Below, piece by piece: positions 19,738 to 29,423 of a stretch of 64,000 nt of DNA. The first letter of the stretch is position 1. Every line of letters begins with the position of its first letter. The position numbers and the translations under genes were made by a program. Source of the stretch: Leptobacterium flavescens (lineage in GTDB: Bacteria; Bacteroidota; Bacteroidia; Flavobacteriales; Flavobacteriaceae); the NCBI RefSeq assembly GCF_010671605.1, contig NZ_JAABOO010000002.1:620001-684000 (forward strand), written 5' to 3'. The notes under the pieces were generated by a model. It worked only from the letters and a program-made list of their open reading frames with translations. It had not been told where the DNA came from and did not search any database.

Positions 19738-19768
19738 TTGATTATTTGGTTAAAAATCAGTAATTTAC
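19738..19768 (+). promoter_or_regulatory. Predicted flavobacterial promoter of the DoxX-like gene
   Basis: TTG (19738-19740), 20-bp spacer, then TAATTTAC (19761-19768), a match to TTG-N17..23-TAnnTTTG. It lies about 24 bp before the ATG at 19792. Confidence 0.55.
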
Positions 19769-19791
19769 ATAGAAACTTAATTCCTAAAATT

Positions 19792-20214
19792 ATGGGTGTC
19801 GTAAAATCATTAAACAAATGGGCCAATGCGCATACTTATTATCCGTTGGACCTGTTACGTATCGCTTTGGGGGTGTTTCTTTTTATAAAAGGGACCTCTT
19901 TTATTGCGAACAGTGAGAATTTAATTGCGCTCTTTAAACCTTTTCAGAATTTTGCAGGGGCCATGCTGGTCATTCATTATGTTGCTCCGGCGCATATGCT
20001 GGGAGGTATTCTGATAACCTTCGGATTACTAACCAGATGGTCTGTGCTGGCACAGCTACCTATTCTGATCGGGGCTATCCTTATTAATTTTATAGGGGAA
20101 ATGAATACTACTAATCTTATTCTATCTGTTACTGTTTTTCTGCTATGTCTGTTCTTTCTTATTTACGGCTCCGGAAAACATTCGGCAGATTATTATTTTA
20201 AAATGGAAAAATAA
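19792..20214 (+). CDS. DoxX-family membrane protein
   Basis: 140 residues from the ATG at 19792 (MGVVKSLNKWANAH). I rejected the longer in-frame reading from 19600 because it would run through the repeat array and the predicted promoter. Four hydrophobic helices are visible (about 21-37, 54-75, 83-103, 106-127), with PLDLLRIALGVFLFIKG at the start and a GGILITFGLLTRW turn in the middle. This is the usual layout of DoxX/DoxD-like proteins, which are linked to respiratory or redox functions in the membrane. Terminated by the hairpin that follows. Confidence 0.8.
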   Translation: MGVVKSLNKWANAHTYYPLDLLRIALGVFLFIKGTSFIANSENLIALFKPFQNFAGAMLVIHYVAPAHMLGGILITFGLLTRWSVLAQLPILIGAILINFIGEMNTTNLILSVTVFLLCLFFLIYGSGKHSADYYFKMEK

Positions 20215-20258
20215 AAAAAGAGCGCATAAAGCGCTCTTTTCTTCCCCTAAAAGGGGTC
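20214..20258 (+). terminator. Intrinsic terminator after the DoxX-like gene
   Basis: AAAAGAGCGC, a 5-nt loop, GCGCTCTTTT (about 20215-20240), followed by a second small hairpin CCCCTAAAAGGGG (20245-20257). The first hairpin starts directly at the stop codon. It is symmetrical enough to work for the convergent VWA gene as well. Confidence 0.85.
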
Positions 20259-20278
20259 ACCAACCTAAAAACCTCACT

Positions 20279-22348
20279 CTACAAGCGGTAAAATGATTTG
20301 ATCAATCTTATAAATTCTGCTCTGTATCCGTTGTTATCTTTCCCTCTTCCCGATTCTGCCAGTGCAATGATCTGTTCTGTAGAGGCTCCATTCTGAAACC
20401 TTGAATTCCTCAATTTCATTCCCAGTAAGGCAACCGCCGAAATAAATTTCAGATCGGAAGAAGCATTTCTGAGTTCGTCTTTTACCACTTTTACCATCTG
20501 TACACTCTGGGTTCCTGTTGGCTTTTTATATCTGAATTTTACCGTCAGCAGCTCATCAGAATAATTTCCTCCTTCATTCCTTGTGGTATACTTAAGATCG
20601 TCCAGCTTTGCCAGAAACTTGCTTTCCACACCTACAGGGATCACTTCATACAGGGCCGTTACGGTATGCCCGCTCCCCAGTTCTCCGGCATCCTTGGTAT
20701 CATCTATAAAATCTTCATCGGCTAAAAGTCTGTTCTCATAACCAATCAGGCGATACGCTTTTACTTTGGCAGGGTTAAATTCTACCTGGATCTTTACATC
20801 CTTGGCAATGGTGTATAAAGTACCTCCGAACTCTTCTCCGAAGATCTTCTGCGCTTCCTGCATATTATCGACATAGGCGTGATTCCCGTTTCCTTTATCG
20901 GCAAGGATCTCCAGTTTTGAATCTTTGTAATTTCCCATTCCGAATCCGAGGACCGATAAAAATACTCCTGACTTTCTCTTTTCTTCTATGAGTTCTTCCA
21001 TTTCCTTATCACTGGATATTCCCACATTAAAATCGCCGTCTGTTGCCAGGATGATCCTGTTGTTCCCGTTTTTAAGGAAGTTTTTCTCAGCAAGTCTATA
21101 AGCAAGGTTTATTCCTGCTCCTCCGGCTGTAGATCCGCCAGCTTCTAATCTATCCAATGCTTCCAGGATCTTTTTCCTGGAACTTCCCGGAGTAGGCTCG
21201 AGCACTACTCCCGCCGCTCCGGCATAGACCACAATAGATACTTTATCTTCATCCCTAAGCTGATTAACAAGAAGCTTAAAGGCCGGCTTTAGCAGGGATA
21301 ATTTATTTGGCGATGACATTGAACCCGATACATCTATAAGAAATACCAGATTTGCCGGAGGGATCTCCTCATTGCTGTACTTTTTTCCCTGAAGGCCTAT
21401 CTTCACCAGTTTGGTCTGCTCATTCCAGGGCGTTTGGCTTACTTCGGTATTTATAGAAAAAGGATGAGTATCCTGAGGCTGAGGATAATCATAATTAAAG
21501 TAATTGATCATCTCTTCAATTTTAACCGCATCCGCAGGGATCTGAGAAACCCCTCCGTTGATCATACGTCTTATATTGCTGTAGGAAGCCTTATCCACAT
21601 CTATGGAGAAGGTAGATAAAGGTGAGGAAGCCACATGTTCAAACTGATTTTCACTGATACTGGCATAGGATTCGTCATTTTCTACGCGGTAATTCCCTTT
21701 TTTGGTCCTGATGACCACACAACCGTTCCTGGCAATATTTCCGAAAAGCCGGGTGGCCTTATTGGGTTTATATACATTTAAGCTTTCTATTTTTGCCGGA
21801 TCTATCTTCTTTGCAAGGGTATTATAAGAAGTTTGCAGCGGAACGCCGTCTACGATATACAAAGGCTCTTGCTTAGACAACTTTACTTTATTGTCCTTAT
21901 TACTCAGGATCTGTACTCCCTGTGCCTGTCCCTGTAATTTCCTGGCCAGCTGTGCATGCCTGGCTTTTTGTTTTTCCCTTCGGATGTTGACTTCGGATGT
22001 GGTAGAGCGCGTAACGGTACTAGTGCTATATCCGGTAATAACCACTTCGTCTAATGAATTGCTTGCAAACATCAGTTGTACATTAATTGTATTGGAAGCT
22101 CCAACCAGTCTGGTAGCCGTAATCATACCGACATAAGAATATTCAAGTATCTGTCCTAAACTGGCTGTAATAGAATAGTTTCCTTCAAAATCTGATTGAG
22201 TGCCTATTTTGGTTCCCTTAATCACGACATTAGCTCCGGGTAAAGGAAGTCCGTCCTGATCGGTAATTTTTCCGCTTATTTGTTTCTGTTGTGCCTGCAA
22301 TGAGATACATATCAGCATTGCTGTAATGGCCGTGAGTAGTTTTTTCAT
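20279..22348 (-). CDS. VWA-domain protein with carboxypeptidase-regulatory and plug-like N-terminus
   Basis: 689 residues. Signal peptide (1-20), then a carboxypeptidase-regulatory-like domain (about 22-108; ISGKITDQDGLPLPGANV), a shortened TonB plug-like segment (about 125-225; PLYIVDGVPLQ, GCVVIRTKKG), a YfbK-type N-terminal domain (about 235-325), a VWA domain with intact metal site DVSGSMSS (about 340) and a C-terminal DUF3520-type region (about 510-689). VWA proteins of this kind bind protein partners through a metal ion. It differs in domain order from the two VWA/plug proteins at 13.5-18 kb, but uses the same building blocks. Confidence 0.9.
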   Translation of the reverse strand: MKKLLTAITAMLICISLQAQQKQISGKITDQDGLPLPGANVVIKGTKIGTQSDFEGNYSITASLGQILEYSYVGMITATRLVGASNTINVQLMFASNSLDEVVITGYSTSTVTRSTTSEVNIRREKQKARHAQLARKLQGQAQGVQILSNKDNKVKLSKQEPLYIVDGVPLQTSYNTLAKKIDPAKIESLNVYKPNKATRLFGNIARNGCVVIRTKKGNYRVENDESYASISENQFEHVASSPLSTFSIDVDKASYSNIRRMINGGVSQIPADAVKIEEMINYFNYDYPQPQDTHPFSINTEVSQTPWNEQTKLVKIGLQGKKYSNEEIPPANLVFLIDVSGSMSSPNKLSLLKPAFKLLVNQLRDEDKVSIVVYAGAAGVVLEPTPGSSRKKILEALDRLEAGGSTAGGAGINLAYRLAEKNFLKNGNNRIILATDGDFNVGISSDKEMEELIEEKRKSGVFLSVLGFGMGNYKDSKLEILADKGNGNHAYVDNMQEAQKIFGEEFGGTLYTIAKDVKIQVEFNPAKVKAYRLIGYENRLLADEDFIDDTKDAGELGSGHTVTALYEVIPVGVESKFLAKLDDLKYTTRNEGGNYSDELLTVKFRYKKPTGTQSVQMVKVVKDELRNASSDLKFISAVALLGMKLRNSRFQNGASTEQIIALAESGRGKDNNGYRAEFIRLIKSFYRL

Positions 22349-22480
22349 CCTGGATCATTTTTAGATTCAGGATAAAACTAGAAGGAAAGAAATGTGATTA
22401 AAAGTAAGAATGAGTCAAAGGGTCTGCGAAGGAAGTAAACGCGGTTTTTGACTGAGTTTTGTTTTTGGGGCTTTATATAA

Positions 22481-22507
22481 AAACCTGGCAACCTAAGGCT
22501 GCCAGGT
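22481..22507 (-). terminator. Intrinsic terminator of the SusC/SusD operon
   Basis: On the minus strand: ACCTGGCAGCC, a short loop, GGTTGCCAGGT, then a run of T residues (22481-22485). It lies 40 bp after the SusD stop. Confidence 0.9.
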
Positions 22508-22547
22508 GATGGACTACAAATAATAAAAAAATTAAATTAAAATAAAA

Positions 22548-24038
22548 TTATAATGGATTTTGTTCTAATAAGGGGTTTGCATCCAAAGCAGACTGTGGGA
22601 TAAGCCACTGCCATCTCGGATCTCCTGCCGGAACATCAAATATTACGGCCACATTAGCAGGATGGTTTGCTCCATTTCTATTTAAAGGAAGATTTAACCT
22701 CTTTAAGTCGTAGAATCTAAAGCCCTCTCCCCAAAGCTCCCAACGTCTTTGAAGAAGGATCTCATCGATCAATGCCTGTCCGGTATTGACAGATAGTACA
22801 TATGCGGGATCCCTTACCGATCCTAACTCAAATAAAACTGCTGCCGCTCCGGCATCATCATTCATTCTGGCTCTTGCCTCTGCTTCAATAAGGTACATTT
22901 CGGGAGCTCTCATATAAGGAGTATCCATTCTACTGTCTCCTGTTCCGGCGGCAATAAACTTCTGGTTTGTATACGGGAATCTCTGGTGTCTTGAAGAGAT
23001 CTCAACGCCCGGAGGCAGATTAAGGTGATCTCCCGTAGGATCAAATAACTGAGATCTTACATCAGTCACAGGGATCGTAGCGTGTAGCAAACTGTTTATC
23101 GACTTAGGATTTCCTCTGATATTGGATGAGCTGAAGTTTCTTGAAACCCATGCGCCGAAGTTACCAAATCTGTCGGACTGATCTTCCTGAACACGGCTTC
23201 CCCACATCCATTCTCCATTACCGGAATCACTAAAGCTGTTGAAATACGTATCAAAATCGGCTAAAGTATATCCTGAACGAGCCAGGGCTGCAAACTGAGC
23301 TGCTACGGCCCAATTACCCTGTACCAGTGATACTCTTGCTTTTAGGCCCTGAGCAACACTAAGGTCCAGATCAGGAACATCTCCCTGACCGCTTCCATCC
23401 AGTAAAACGATCGCTTCATCCAGATCGTCGTTGATCCTTTGATATACTTCTTCCACAGTGCTTCGTGCTATAGGTTCGAAATCTGTAGTTAAAACAATCG
23501 GAACTCCTAATTGCGTATTATTTCCCGCTGCATCATATCTCATTCCGTATAACTGAACCAGCTGAAAATGTACCCAGGCTCTGTAAATAAGGGCCTGTCC
23601 TCTAAGTTCGTTCTTCTCATCGTCCGGACCGTCCGCCACAGCAACACCATTAATAATGGTATTGGCATTTCTGGCTATCCTGTAATAGGTTCTATACGGA
23701 AAAAGATCATCTGCATCCAGGGCATTGGTATGATCATTCCACTGATAGGCATTGATGAACCACCCGTTTGCCCGTGCATTCATTACGAAATCTTCTCCCA
23801 AAACTTCATTCTGGATCATTAAAGATCCTATTCCTGTTCTTCCCTGTGCTCCGTAACGTATATATAAAGATCTGTGGATCCCGTTCAATACCAATCTCAG
23901 GTTTCCGGTTGTTGCTACCGCATCTTCCGCTGAGATCTGATCTGTAGGGAATCTATCAAGAAAATCATCACTACAAGAATTGAAAAGCATGCTTGTAGTA
24001 ACAGCAAAGATTAAAATAACTATTTTGTAATTTTTCAT
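22548..24038 (-). CDS. SusD/RagB-family outer-membrane lipoprotein
   Basis: 496 residues. A lipoprotein signal peptide ends at SMLFNSC, with the lipidated Cys near residue 22. The N-terminal SusD-like helical region (DDFLDRFPTDQISAEDAV, LRLVLNGIHRSLY) and the RagB C-terminal half (YMRAPEMYLIEAEARAR, RWELWGEGFRFYDLKR) are both clear. SusD proteins form a lid on the SusC transporter and bind the ligand, usually a glycan or peptide. It follows SusC with 12 bp between them. No hydrolase genes are nearby, so the ligand cannot be inferred. Confidence 0.93.
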   Translation of the reverse strand: MKNYKIVILIFAVTTSMLFNSCSDDFLDRFPTDQISAEDAVATTGNLRLVLNGIHRSLYIRYGAQGRTGIGSLMIQNEVLGEDFVMNARANGWFINAYQWNDHTNALDADDLFPYRTYYRIARNANTIINGVAVADGPDDEKNELRGQALIYRAWVHFQLVQLYGMRYDAAGNNTQLGVPIVLTTDFEPIARSTVEEVYQRINDDLDEAIVLLDGSGQGDVPDLDLSVAQGLKARVSLVQGNWAVAAQFAALARSGYTLADFDTYFNSFSDSGNGEWMWGSRVQEDQSDRFGNFGAWVSRNFSSSNIRGNPKSINSLLHATIPVTDVRSQLFDPTGDHLNLPPGVEISSRHQRFPYTNQKFIAAGTGDSRMDTPYMRAPEMYLIEAEARARMNDDAGAAAVLFELGSVRDPAYVLSVNTGQALIDEILLQRRWELWGEGFRFYDLKRLNLPLNRNGANHPANVAVIFDVPAGDPRWQWLIPQSALDANPLLEQNPL

Positions 24039-24050
24039 AATGTAAAGTTT

Positions 24051-27000
24051 TTAAAATGTTACATTAACACCAAAAGCTATCACTCTTGATGGAGTAAATC
24101 TATTTTGAGTAGTTCCATTGAAGTTTTGGCCTGCATCAAATCCGGATCTTCCGGATGCTATGAAGATATTTTCTCCGGTAGCATAGATCCTTGCGCTATT
24201 CAAACCTAAACTCTCTGTAAAGGAATCATTTCTAAATGTATAGGAGATACTGGCCTGACGTAATGCCAGGAAGTCAGATTTAATAAAGAATCTGGTAGAC
24301 TGTGCTCCGAAGGTATTTACCTGGTCGGCATCAAGTCTGGGGATATCAGTAATATCTCCCGGTTGCTGCCAGCGGTCAAGTATATCCGTATGCAGGGAAT
24401 TACCATAGGTTCCCGAGTGTATTAAGGCACCGTAGTTGTTATCTAAAGTTAAACCTCCTAACTGATAGGTGAATAAAAATGACAGTTCAAAACCTTTATA
24501 CGTGAACGTATTGGTAAAACTTCCGAAAACATCAGGAAGTGAAGTACCTACAAAACTTCTCAACGCCTTGTTCTGGTTGGTAGTAACCACCTGACCGTCT
24601 ACAGTTCTCACGTCTGAATCTCCTACTGCTCCCAGTTCCGGGTCAAGGATAAATAAACCGGATCCGTCTGCAGGATCAACACCGGCCCACTCTCTTAGGA
24701 AAAAGGCAAAAATGTCTCCACCAACAACTAACTTCTTGGTTCCTGTAATGATCTCTTCCTGCGGAAGTTCGGTTATTTCATTCTCTATCGTAGCTGCATT
24801 CAGATTAAGATTCCACTTAAAGTCTGGCTTCGTAATAATATCTGCAGAAATATCGAATTCAAATCCGCGGTTTTCCATAGATCCGATATTGGAAGGAATG
24901 TTATCCAAACCGGCCTCTCTCGGAAGCGGTACATTAAAGAGTAAGTCTTTAGACTCTCTGTTATAGTATTCGATCGTTCCGGAAATTCTATTATTGAATA
25001 ACCCGTACTCAACAGCAACATCTGTTTGAACGTTCACCTCCCACTTAAGGTTAGGGTTTCCTGAAGAAGCAGATAAAATACCTGGGTTTGCCTCGTTGTT
25101 AAATCCTAGAGAAAAAAGCTCCTGGCTAACAAAGAAACCTAAGTTATCGTTTCCAACCTCTCCGTAAGACGCTCTTAATTTAAGTGCATTTACCCATGGA
25201 AGATCTGCCATGAAATTTTCTCTGTCCAATCTCCAGGCACCTCCTACTGAGAAGAAGTTACCCCATCTTACATCGGGATCGAATCTTGAAGAACCATCCC
25301 TTCTGTAGGAACCGGACAAATAGTACTTATCATCATAATCATAACTGAATCGGGAGAAGTAACCTTCCGTACTTTGCTCATCGGTTTGCGAGCTAAGATT
25401 GGTAGTAGTTACAAAGTTGTCTAGTTCTGTATTTCCGTCGGCAACCTGTTGTGTTCTGGTACCTGTCAGGAATTCTCTTTCTGTTCTGTAGCTCTCATGT
25501 CCGAGAAGTACAGAGATGGAATGCTTGTCAAAATCTCTCGTATAGTTCAATAACTGGTTGTAAGTGATCGAAGTAAAGAGGTTAGACGTACGCGATGCGT
25601 TACCATCCGGTGCACCATCACCGGTAATACGGTTATTGAGGTCTTCATTTCTAAAGAAACGCTTATCCAATGTTGCATTGAAGGTAAAAGTAAAATCCTT
25701 CAGGAAGTGGAACTCAGCATATGTTCTTGCCGAAATAGTATTGATCTCATCGCGGTCTACATTCAGCATGGTTTCCTGAACCACATGACGTCCGCTGGTA
25801 CCCCCTACACGGTTGGCACCCGGATCGAAGATCCTGTCTCCGTTATCATCTAAAATAAACTCTCCTGTTACAGGATCGTGCAGGAATACCGGATAAATAG
25901 GTGCAACTGCCCGGGCCGAAAAGAACGGGTTAACAAAGGCATTGGTTGCAGCCGTTTGCTGATTTGAAACCGAATTGGCATAGGAAAGATTTAAACCTGT
26001 CTTAAACCAATCATTTAATTTTGTGTTCACGTTTATACGTCCTGTAATACGCTCAAAATCGGTGTTGATCAAGAATCCTTTTTCATTCAGGTAACTCAGA
26101 GACACGAAATAATCTGTTGTCTGGCTGGCTCCTCTGTATGAAAAGTCGATATTACTTCTCGATCCCGATCTGATCAAAGGTTCCTGCCAGTCCAGATCGT
26201 CCGGATATAACAGCTGAGCATTCGGATTCAGTAAACCATCTGTTCCAACAATCTGATCGTTAGGTACATTAAACGGGTTAGTCAGTAATTCATCAAAAAT
26301 TCCATCCGTAGCTAACTGGTTAGCCTGGTCTATCGGAGTGTTTCCTGAAATGGAAAGACTGTTTCTCAACGCTTCCCACATTAAAGGATAGTATTGTGAA
26401 GCATTTACTCTGTCGTATTCGGGGATAGATCTGGATGTAATACCCTGGCTCACGTTTAGTGAGAACTGATCGGCTTGTCCTGATCTACCTCTTTTAGTAG
26501 TGATGATCACCACCCCGTTTGCTGCTCTTGCCCCGTAAAGAGATGTTGATGCGGCATCTTTCAATACCGTAAAACTCTCAATATCGTTGGCATTAAGACT
26601 CGATATATTTCCATCAAACTGAACCCCGTCCAATACAATTAAAGGAGCACTGGAAGCGTTCACAGAACCTATACCTCTTACCCTAATAGCAGGTCCGGAT
26701 CCCGGCTGTCCGCTGGCAGGTGTTACCCTAACCCCGGCAGAAGCACCATCCAGTACATTGGCTACGTTGGTAAGTGTTCTTTTTTCAATTGTTTTTGCAT
26801 CGATCTTTGTTGCAGAACCGGTAAAGTCTCCTTTTTTAGCAGTACCATAAGCTACCACAATAACTTCTTCCAGAGAATTTACGCTTTCCTGCATGGTTAC
26901 ATTAATCGTTTTGCTCGTACCTACCGTAATTTCGGTGGTCTGCATACCGATATAAGAAAATACCAGAATATCTCCTTGCTTGGCATCTATCTGATAATTT

Positions 27001-27584
27001 CCGTCAAAATCGGTTTGAGTTCCGGTAGTGGTTCCTTTAATAACAACGGACACCCCAATTAATGGTGTACCATTATTATCACTTACATTACCGCTAACGA
27101 GATCCTGAACAGCATCCTCGAATATAGCTTCGACATTTTCGAGATTTGCATCTCCTACATCGTTCGCATCCGAATTGACGGTCTGTTCATTTTTCTCTAA
27201 TAATTCTTTTAAAAGGTTCCCAATGGAAACATTGTTTTTGGGAAATAGGATTATTTGTTTTTTAAAGATCTTATAGTCTATCTCTGTATTTTTAAGTAGG
27301 GTACTTAAAACATCAAGAACTTCTTTATTTTCAACATTTAGTGATTTCTTTTTAGAAACGTCTACCAAACTGTTATTATAGAAGAAGCTGTATTCACTTT
27401 TCTTTTCTATTTCCGTAAAGATGGTTTTTAACTCCACATTCCGCATTTTCAACGAAATATTTTGTGCATAGGTGTTGTCAGCAAATAATTTTGCTATCGA
27501 AATACACAATAAAACGGCATAGATTTTCATAATTCTGAACAATAGAATTTTCCTAGAAAAAACCCTAGATTCGTTTTTTTTCAT
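24051..27584 (-). CDS. SusC/RagA-family TonB-dependent transporter with STN domain
   Basis: 1177 residues. Cytoplasmic/signal segment to about residue 40, then an STN signalling domain (about 42-115; VELKTIFTEIEKKSEYSFF), a linker, a carboxypeptidase-regulatory-like domain (about 165-235), TonB plug (about 245-370; PLIVLDGVQFDGNI) and a large outer-membrane beta-barrel to the C-terminal VNVTF. The STN domain is the part that talks to FecR-type anti-sigma factors, which fits the fecR and ECF sigma genes just upstream. It imports the SusD-bound substrate with TonB energy. An internal ATG (MKIYAVLLCIS) might be the true start. Confidence 0.93.
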   Translation of the reverse strand: MKKNESRVFSRKILLFRIMKIYAVLLCISIAKLFADNTYAQNISLKMRNVELKTIFTEIEKKSEYSFFYNNSLVDVSKKKSLNVENKEVLDVLSTLLKNTEIDYKIFKKQIILFPKNNVSIGNLLKELLEKNEQTVNSDANDVGDANLENVEAIFEDAVQDLVSGNVSDNNGTPLIGVSVVIKGTTTGTQTDFDGNYQIDAKQGDILVFSYIGMQTTEITVGTSKTINVTMQESVNSLEEVIVVAYGTAKKGDFTGSATKIDAKTIEKRTLTNVANVLDGASAGVRVTPASGQPGSGPAIRVRGIGSVNASSAPLIVLDGVQFDGNISSLNANDIESFTVLKDAASTSLYGARAANGVVIITTKRGRSGQADQFSLNVSQGITSRSIPEYDRVNASQYYPLMWEALRNSLSISGNTPIDQANQLATDGIFDELLTNPFNVPNDQIVGTDGLLNPNAQLLYPDDLDWQEPLIRSGSRSNIDFSYRGASQTTDYFVSLSYLNEKGFLINTDFERITGRINVNTKLNDWFKTGLNLSYANSVSNQQTAATNAFVNPFFSARAVAPIYPVFLHDPVTGEFILDDNGDRIFDPGANRVGGTSGRHVVQETMLNVDRDEINTISARTYAEFHFLKDFTFTFNATLDKRFFRNEDLNNRITGDGAPDGNASRTSNLFTSITYNQLLNYTRDFDKHSISVLLGHESYRTEREFLTGTRTQQVADGNTELDNFVTTTNLSSQTDEQSTEGYFSRFSYDYDDKYYLSGSYRRDGSSRFDPDVRWGNFFSVGGAWRLDRENFMADLPWVNALKLRASYGEVGNDNLGFFVSQELFSLGFNNEANPGILSASSGNPNLKWEVNVQTDVAVEYGLFNNRISGTIEYYNRESKDLLFNVPLPREAGLDNIPSNIGSMENRGFEFDISADIITKPDFKWNLNLNAATIENEITELPQEEIITGTKKLVVGGDIFAFFLREWAGVDPADGSGLFILDPELGAVGDSDVRTVDGQVVTTNQNKALRSFVGTSLPDVFGSFTNTFTYKGFELSFLFTYQLGGLTLDNNYGALIHSGTYGNSLHTDILDRWQQPGDITDIPRLDADQVNTFGAQSTRFFIKSDFLALRQASISYTFRNDSFTESLGLNSARIYATGENIFIASGRSGFDAGQNFNGTTQNRFTPSRVIAFGVNVTF

Positions 27585-27644
27585 AATTTTGAAATGGTTT
27601 AATTGTTTATCACTTTAGTCTGTGGTCAAATAATTAACAGCTTA

Positions 27645-27682
27645 CGAAAAGAGGGTGTTGCAGCACTCTCTTTTTTTTTGCT
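27645..27682 (-). terminator. Possible attenuator between fecR and susC
   Basis: Imperfect hairpin GAGAGTG...CACCCTC followed by only four T residues on the minus strand. It could end part of the fecIR transcripts. The opposite strand has a longer T-run and would be a better terminator. Confidence 0.4.
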
Positions 27683-27683
27683 A

Positions 27684-28658
27684 TTATTTCATATCGAGTA
27701 CAATGGTGTCGTTTTTAATTTCGTACTCGATAGGTGACGAGATCATCAGAAGTTTCAATACTTCATCTAATGTTAGATTATCAAAGGTCCCGGTATATTC
27801 ATAATTTAATAGTTTAGGTGAATTAATAATAAATTTCGTGTTGTATTTCCTTTCCAGATCAAGGATGACCTGCTCTATGGACGTTTTGTTAAAAATCAGT
27901 TTTCCTTCACGCCAGGCAATCACATCCGAAGTTTTTACTTCTTTGATCTCTACCTTCTTTTCTTTTTTATGAAAAACTGCTTTTTGGGAGGGTTCAAGAA
28001 TGATAGGCGATTCTTCTTCATGCAGGAGCTCTACTTTTCCTGTAACCAGGGTAGTTTCCACTTTTTTATCCGTCGGATAGGATTTTACATTAAAAGAAGT
28101 TCCCAGCACTTTTACCTTAATATTGTTGGTGTTTACAATAAAAGGCTTCTCTTTATTATGGGCTATATCGAAAAAAGCTTCTCCGTTAAGGGTTATTTCT
28201 CTGATGTTATCTTCAAACTTATCGGGATAGGTAAGCTGGCTATCAATATTTAGAACTACCACACTCCCGTCGGGAAGCGTAACTTCTTTTTTCTGTCCGT
28301 TTTCCGTACTTATATTGATGTAATTAACAGCCAGGCTATTCTGAAGTTGATTTTCCGGCTCTGTAATGCTCTGCTGATAAAGTCCCCAGGCGAGGAAAAT
28401 AATAACTGCGCTTGCTGCTGCAGATACGATATAGTTGAATCTGTTTTTGGCGGATTGTCTTTTTCTGTTAAAACTGGAATACTTCTCTGCAACGCTTTCA
28501 TCGGTTACATTCTCTAAAGAAGCTGCCACATACTTAGCTTTTAAAAGACTAAATTCTTTCTGATGCAAAGGATCTTCCTTCAGCCATTTATAGACAACCT
28601 CTTTCTCCTGCCTATTAGCTTTGCCCTGAATATATTTCTCAATGAGGTTTTTTTCCAT
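27684..28658 (-). CDS. FecR-family anti-sigma factor
   Basis: 324 residues from the ATG at 28658 (MEKNLIEKYIQGKANRQE); a GTG 30 bp upstream would only add an unlikely leader. The N-terminal 70 residues are the cytoplasmic sigma-binding part. A membrane helix follows at about 73-92 (AASAVIIFLAWGLY). The periplasmic FecR domain (about 115-215; LPDGSVVVLNIDSQLTYPDKF) and a C-terminal DUF4974-type domain (about 245-320) complete the layout. It should hold the ECF sigma factor inactive until the STN domain of SusC signals substrate. Confidence 0.92.
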   Translation of the reverse strand: MEKNLIEKYIQGKANRQEKEVVYKWLKEDPLHQKEFSLLKAKYVAASLENVTDESVAEKYSSFNRKRQSAKNRFNYIVSAAASAVIIFLAWGLYQQSITEPENQLQNSLAVNYINISTENGQKKEVTLPDGSVVVLNIDSQLTYPDKFEDNIREITLNGEAFFDIAHNKEKPFIVNTNNIKVKVLGTSFNVKSYPTDKKVETTLVTGKVELLHEEESPIILEPSQKAVFHKKEKKVEIKEVKTSDVIAWREGKLIFNKTSIEQVILDLERKYNTKFIINSPKLLNYEYTGTFDNLTLDEVLKLLMISSPIEYEIKNDTIVLDMK

Positions 28659-28726
28659 TTTGGTGTGTCGTTTATTAGTATGACGCACAAAAACGGATCA
28701 CCCACTACTCCAAATCCAATTTTTTT

Positions 28727-29296
28727 TTAAAAAAGTGATAAAAACTCCCGTAAGTGAAGTCGCATATGCTTTAAAGCCTTGGCAATATGATTTTCTACGG
28801 TGTTGATAGAAATGTTCAGATCTTCCGATATATCTTTCTGTTTAAGGCCTTCTATACGGCTCTTGATAAATACGCGCCTGCATTTTTCCGGAAGCAACTC
28901 AATAGCTTCAGTAATTTGCTTCTCCAGTTCCTGTTCTATAAGCAGGGAAGCAGCATTATCCTTTAAAGAAATATAATTGATCCAGGTGTCCTTCTGATCA
29001 AAATTATCGTACAGACCGATTCGCGTTTTGTTCTTCCTTAAATGATCAAGACATGAATTCCTGGTTATTTTGTAGAGATAACCGTTAATATTGGTAGTGA
29101 TCTTTTTCTTTTTCTTCCAGACCTTCAAAAGAGCATCCTGAACGATCTCTTCTGCATCCTCTGAATTACCTACATAACTTTTGGCAAGATGCAATAGTCT
29201 GTTGTAGTATAGTTTATACAGTGTCTCAAATGCTTTGGAATCACCATCATTAATCAGGCTAATAAAAATGGCGTTATTGATATCAACACGTATCAC
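28727..29296 (-). CDS. ECF RNA polymerase sigma-70 factor (FecI/SusCD type)
   Basis: 189 residues. Sigma region 2 (about 20-85; LYKLYYNRLLHLAKSY, AEEIVQDALLKVWKK) and region 4 with helix-turn-helix (about 130-180; LPEKCRRVFIKSRIEG, ISEDLNISINTVENHI). The start is a GTG at 29296. It is the first gene of the sigma/anti-sigma/SusC/SusD set and probably activates transcription of susC. It lies 68 bp upstream of fecR. Confidence 0.92.
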   Translation of the reverse strand: MIRVDINNAIFISLINDGDSKAFETLYKLYYNRLLHLAKSYVGNSEDAEEIVQDALLKVWKKKKKITTNINGYLYKITRNSCLDHLRKNKTRIGLYDNFDQKDTWINYISLKDNAASLLIEQELEKQITEAIELLPEKCRRVFIKSRIEGLKQKDISEDLNISINTVENHIAKALKHMRLHLREFLSLF

Positions 29297-29423
29297 TGGT
29301 AGTTAGTTTATTGTAATTATTTTTGGTTGTTTGGCCCTATTATTATATAAACTTAATAAAAAATTAACTTATATGTAATAATTTGAATATAGTTTTAACA
29401 CAGTATTAGAACAATTCGGTAGC

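Noticed and set aside
19600-19791. N-terminal extension of the DoxX-like protein
   Set aside because: The frame is open, but it starts in the repeat array, lacks a hydrophobic or conserved pattern, and crosses a good promoter; the ATG at 19792 gives the normal family length.
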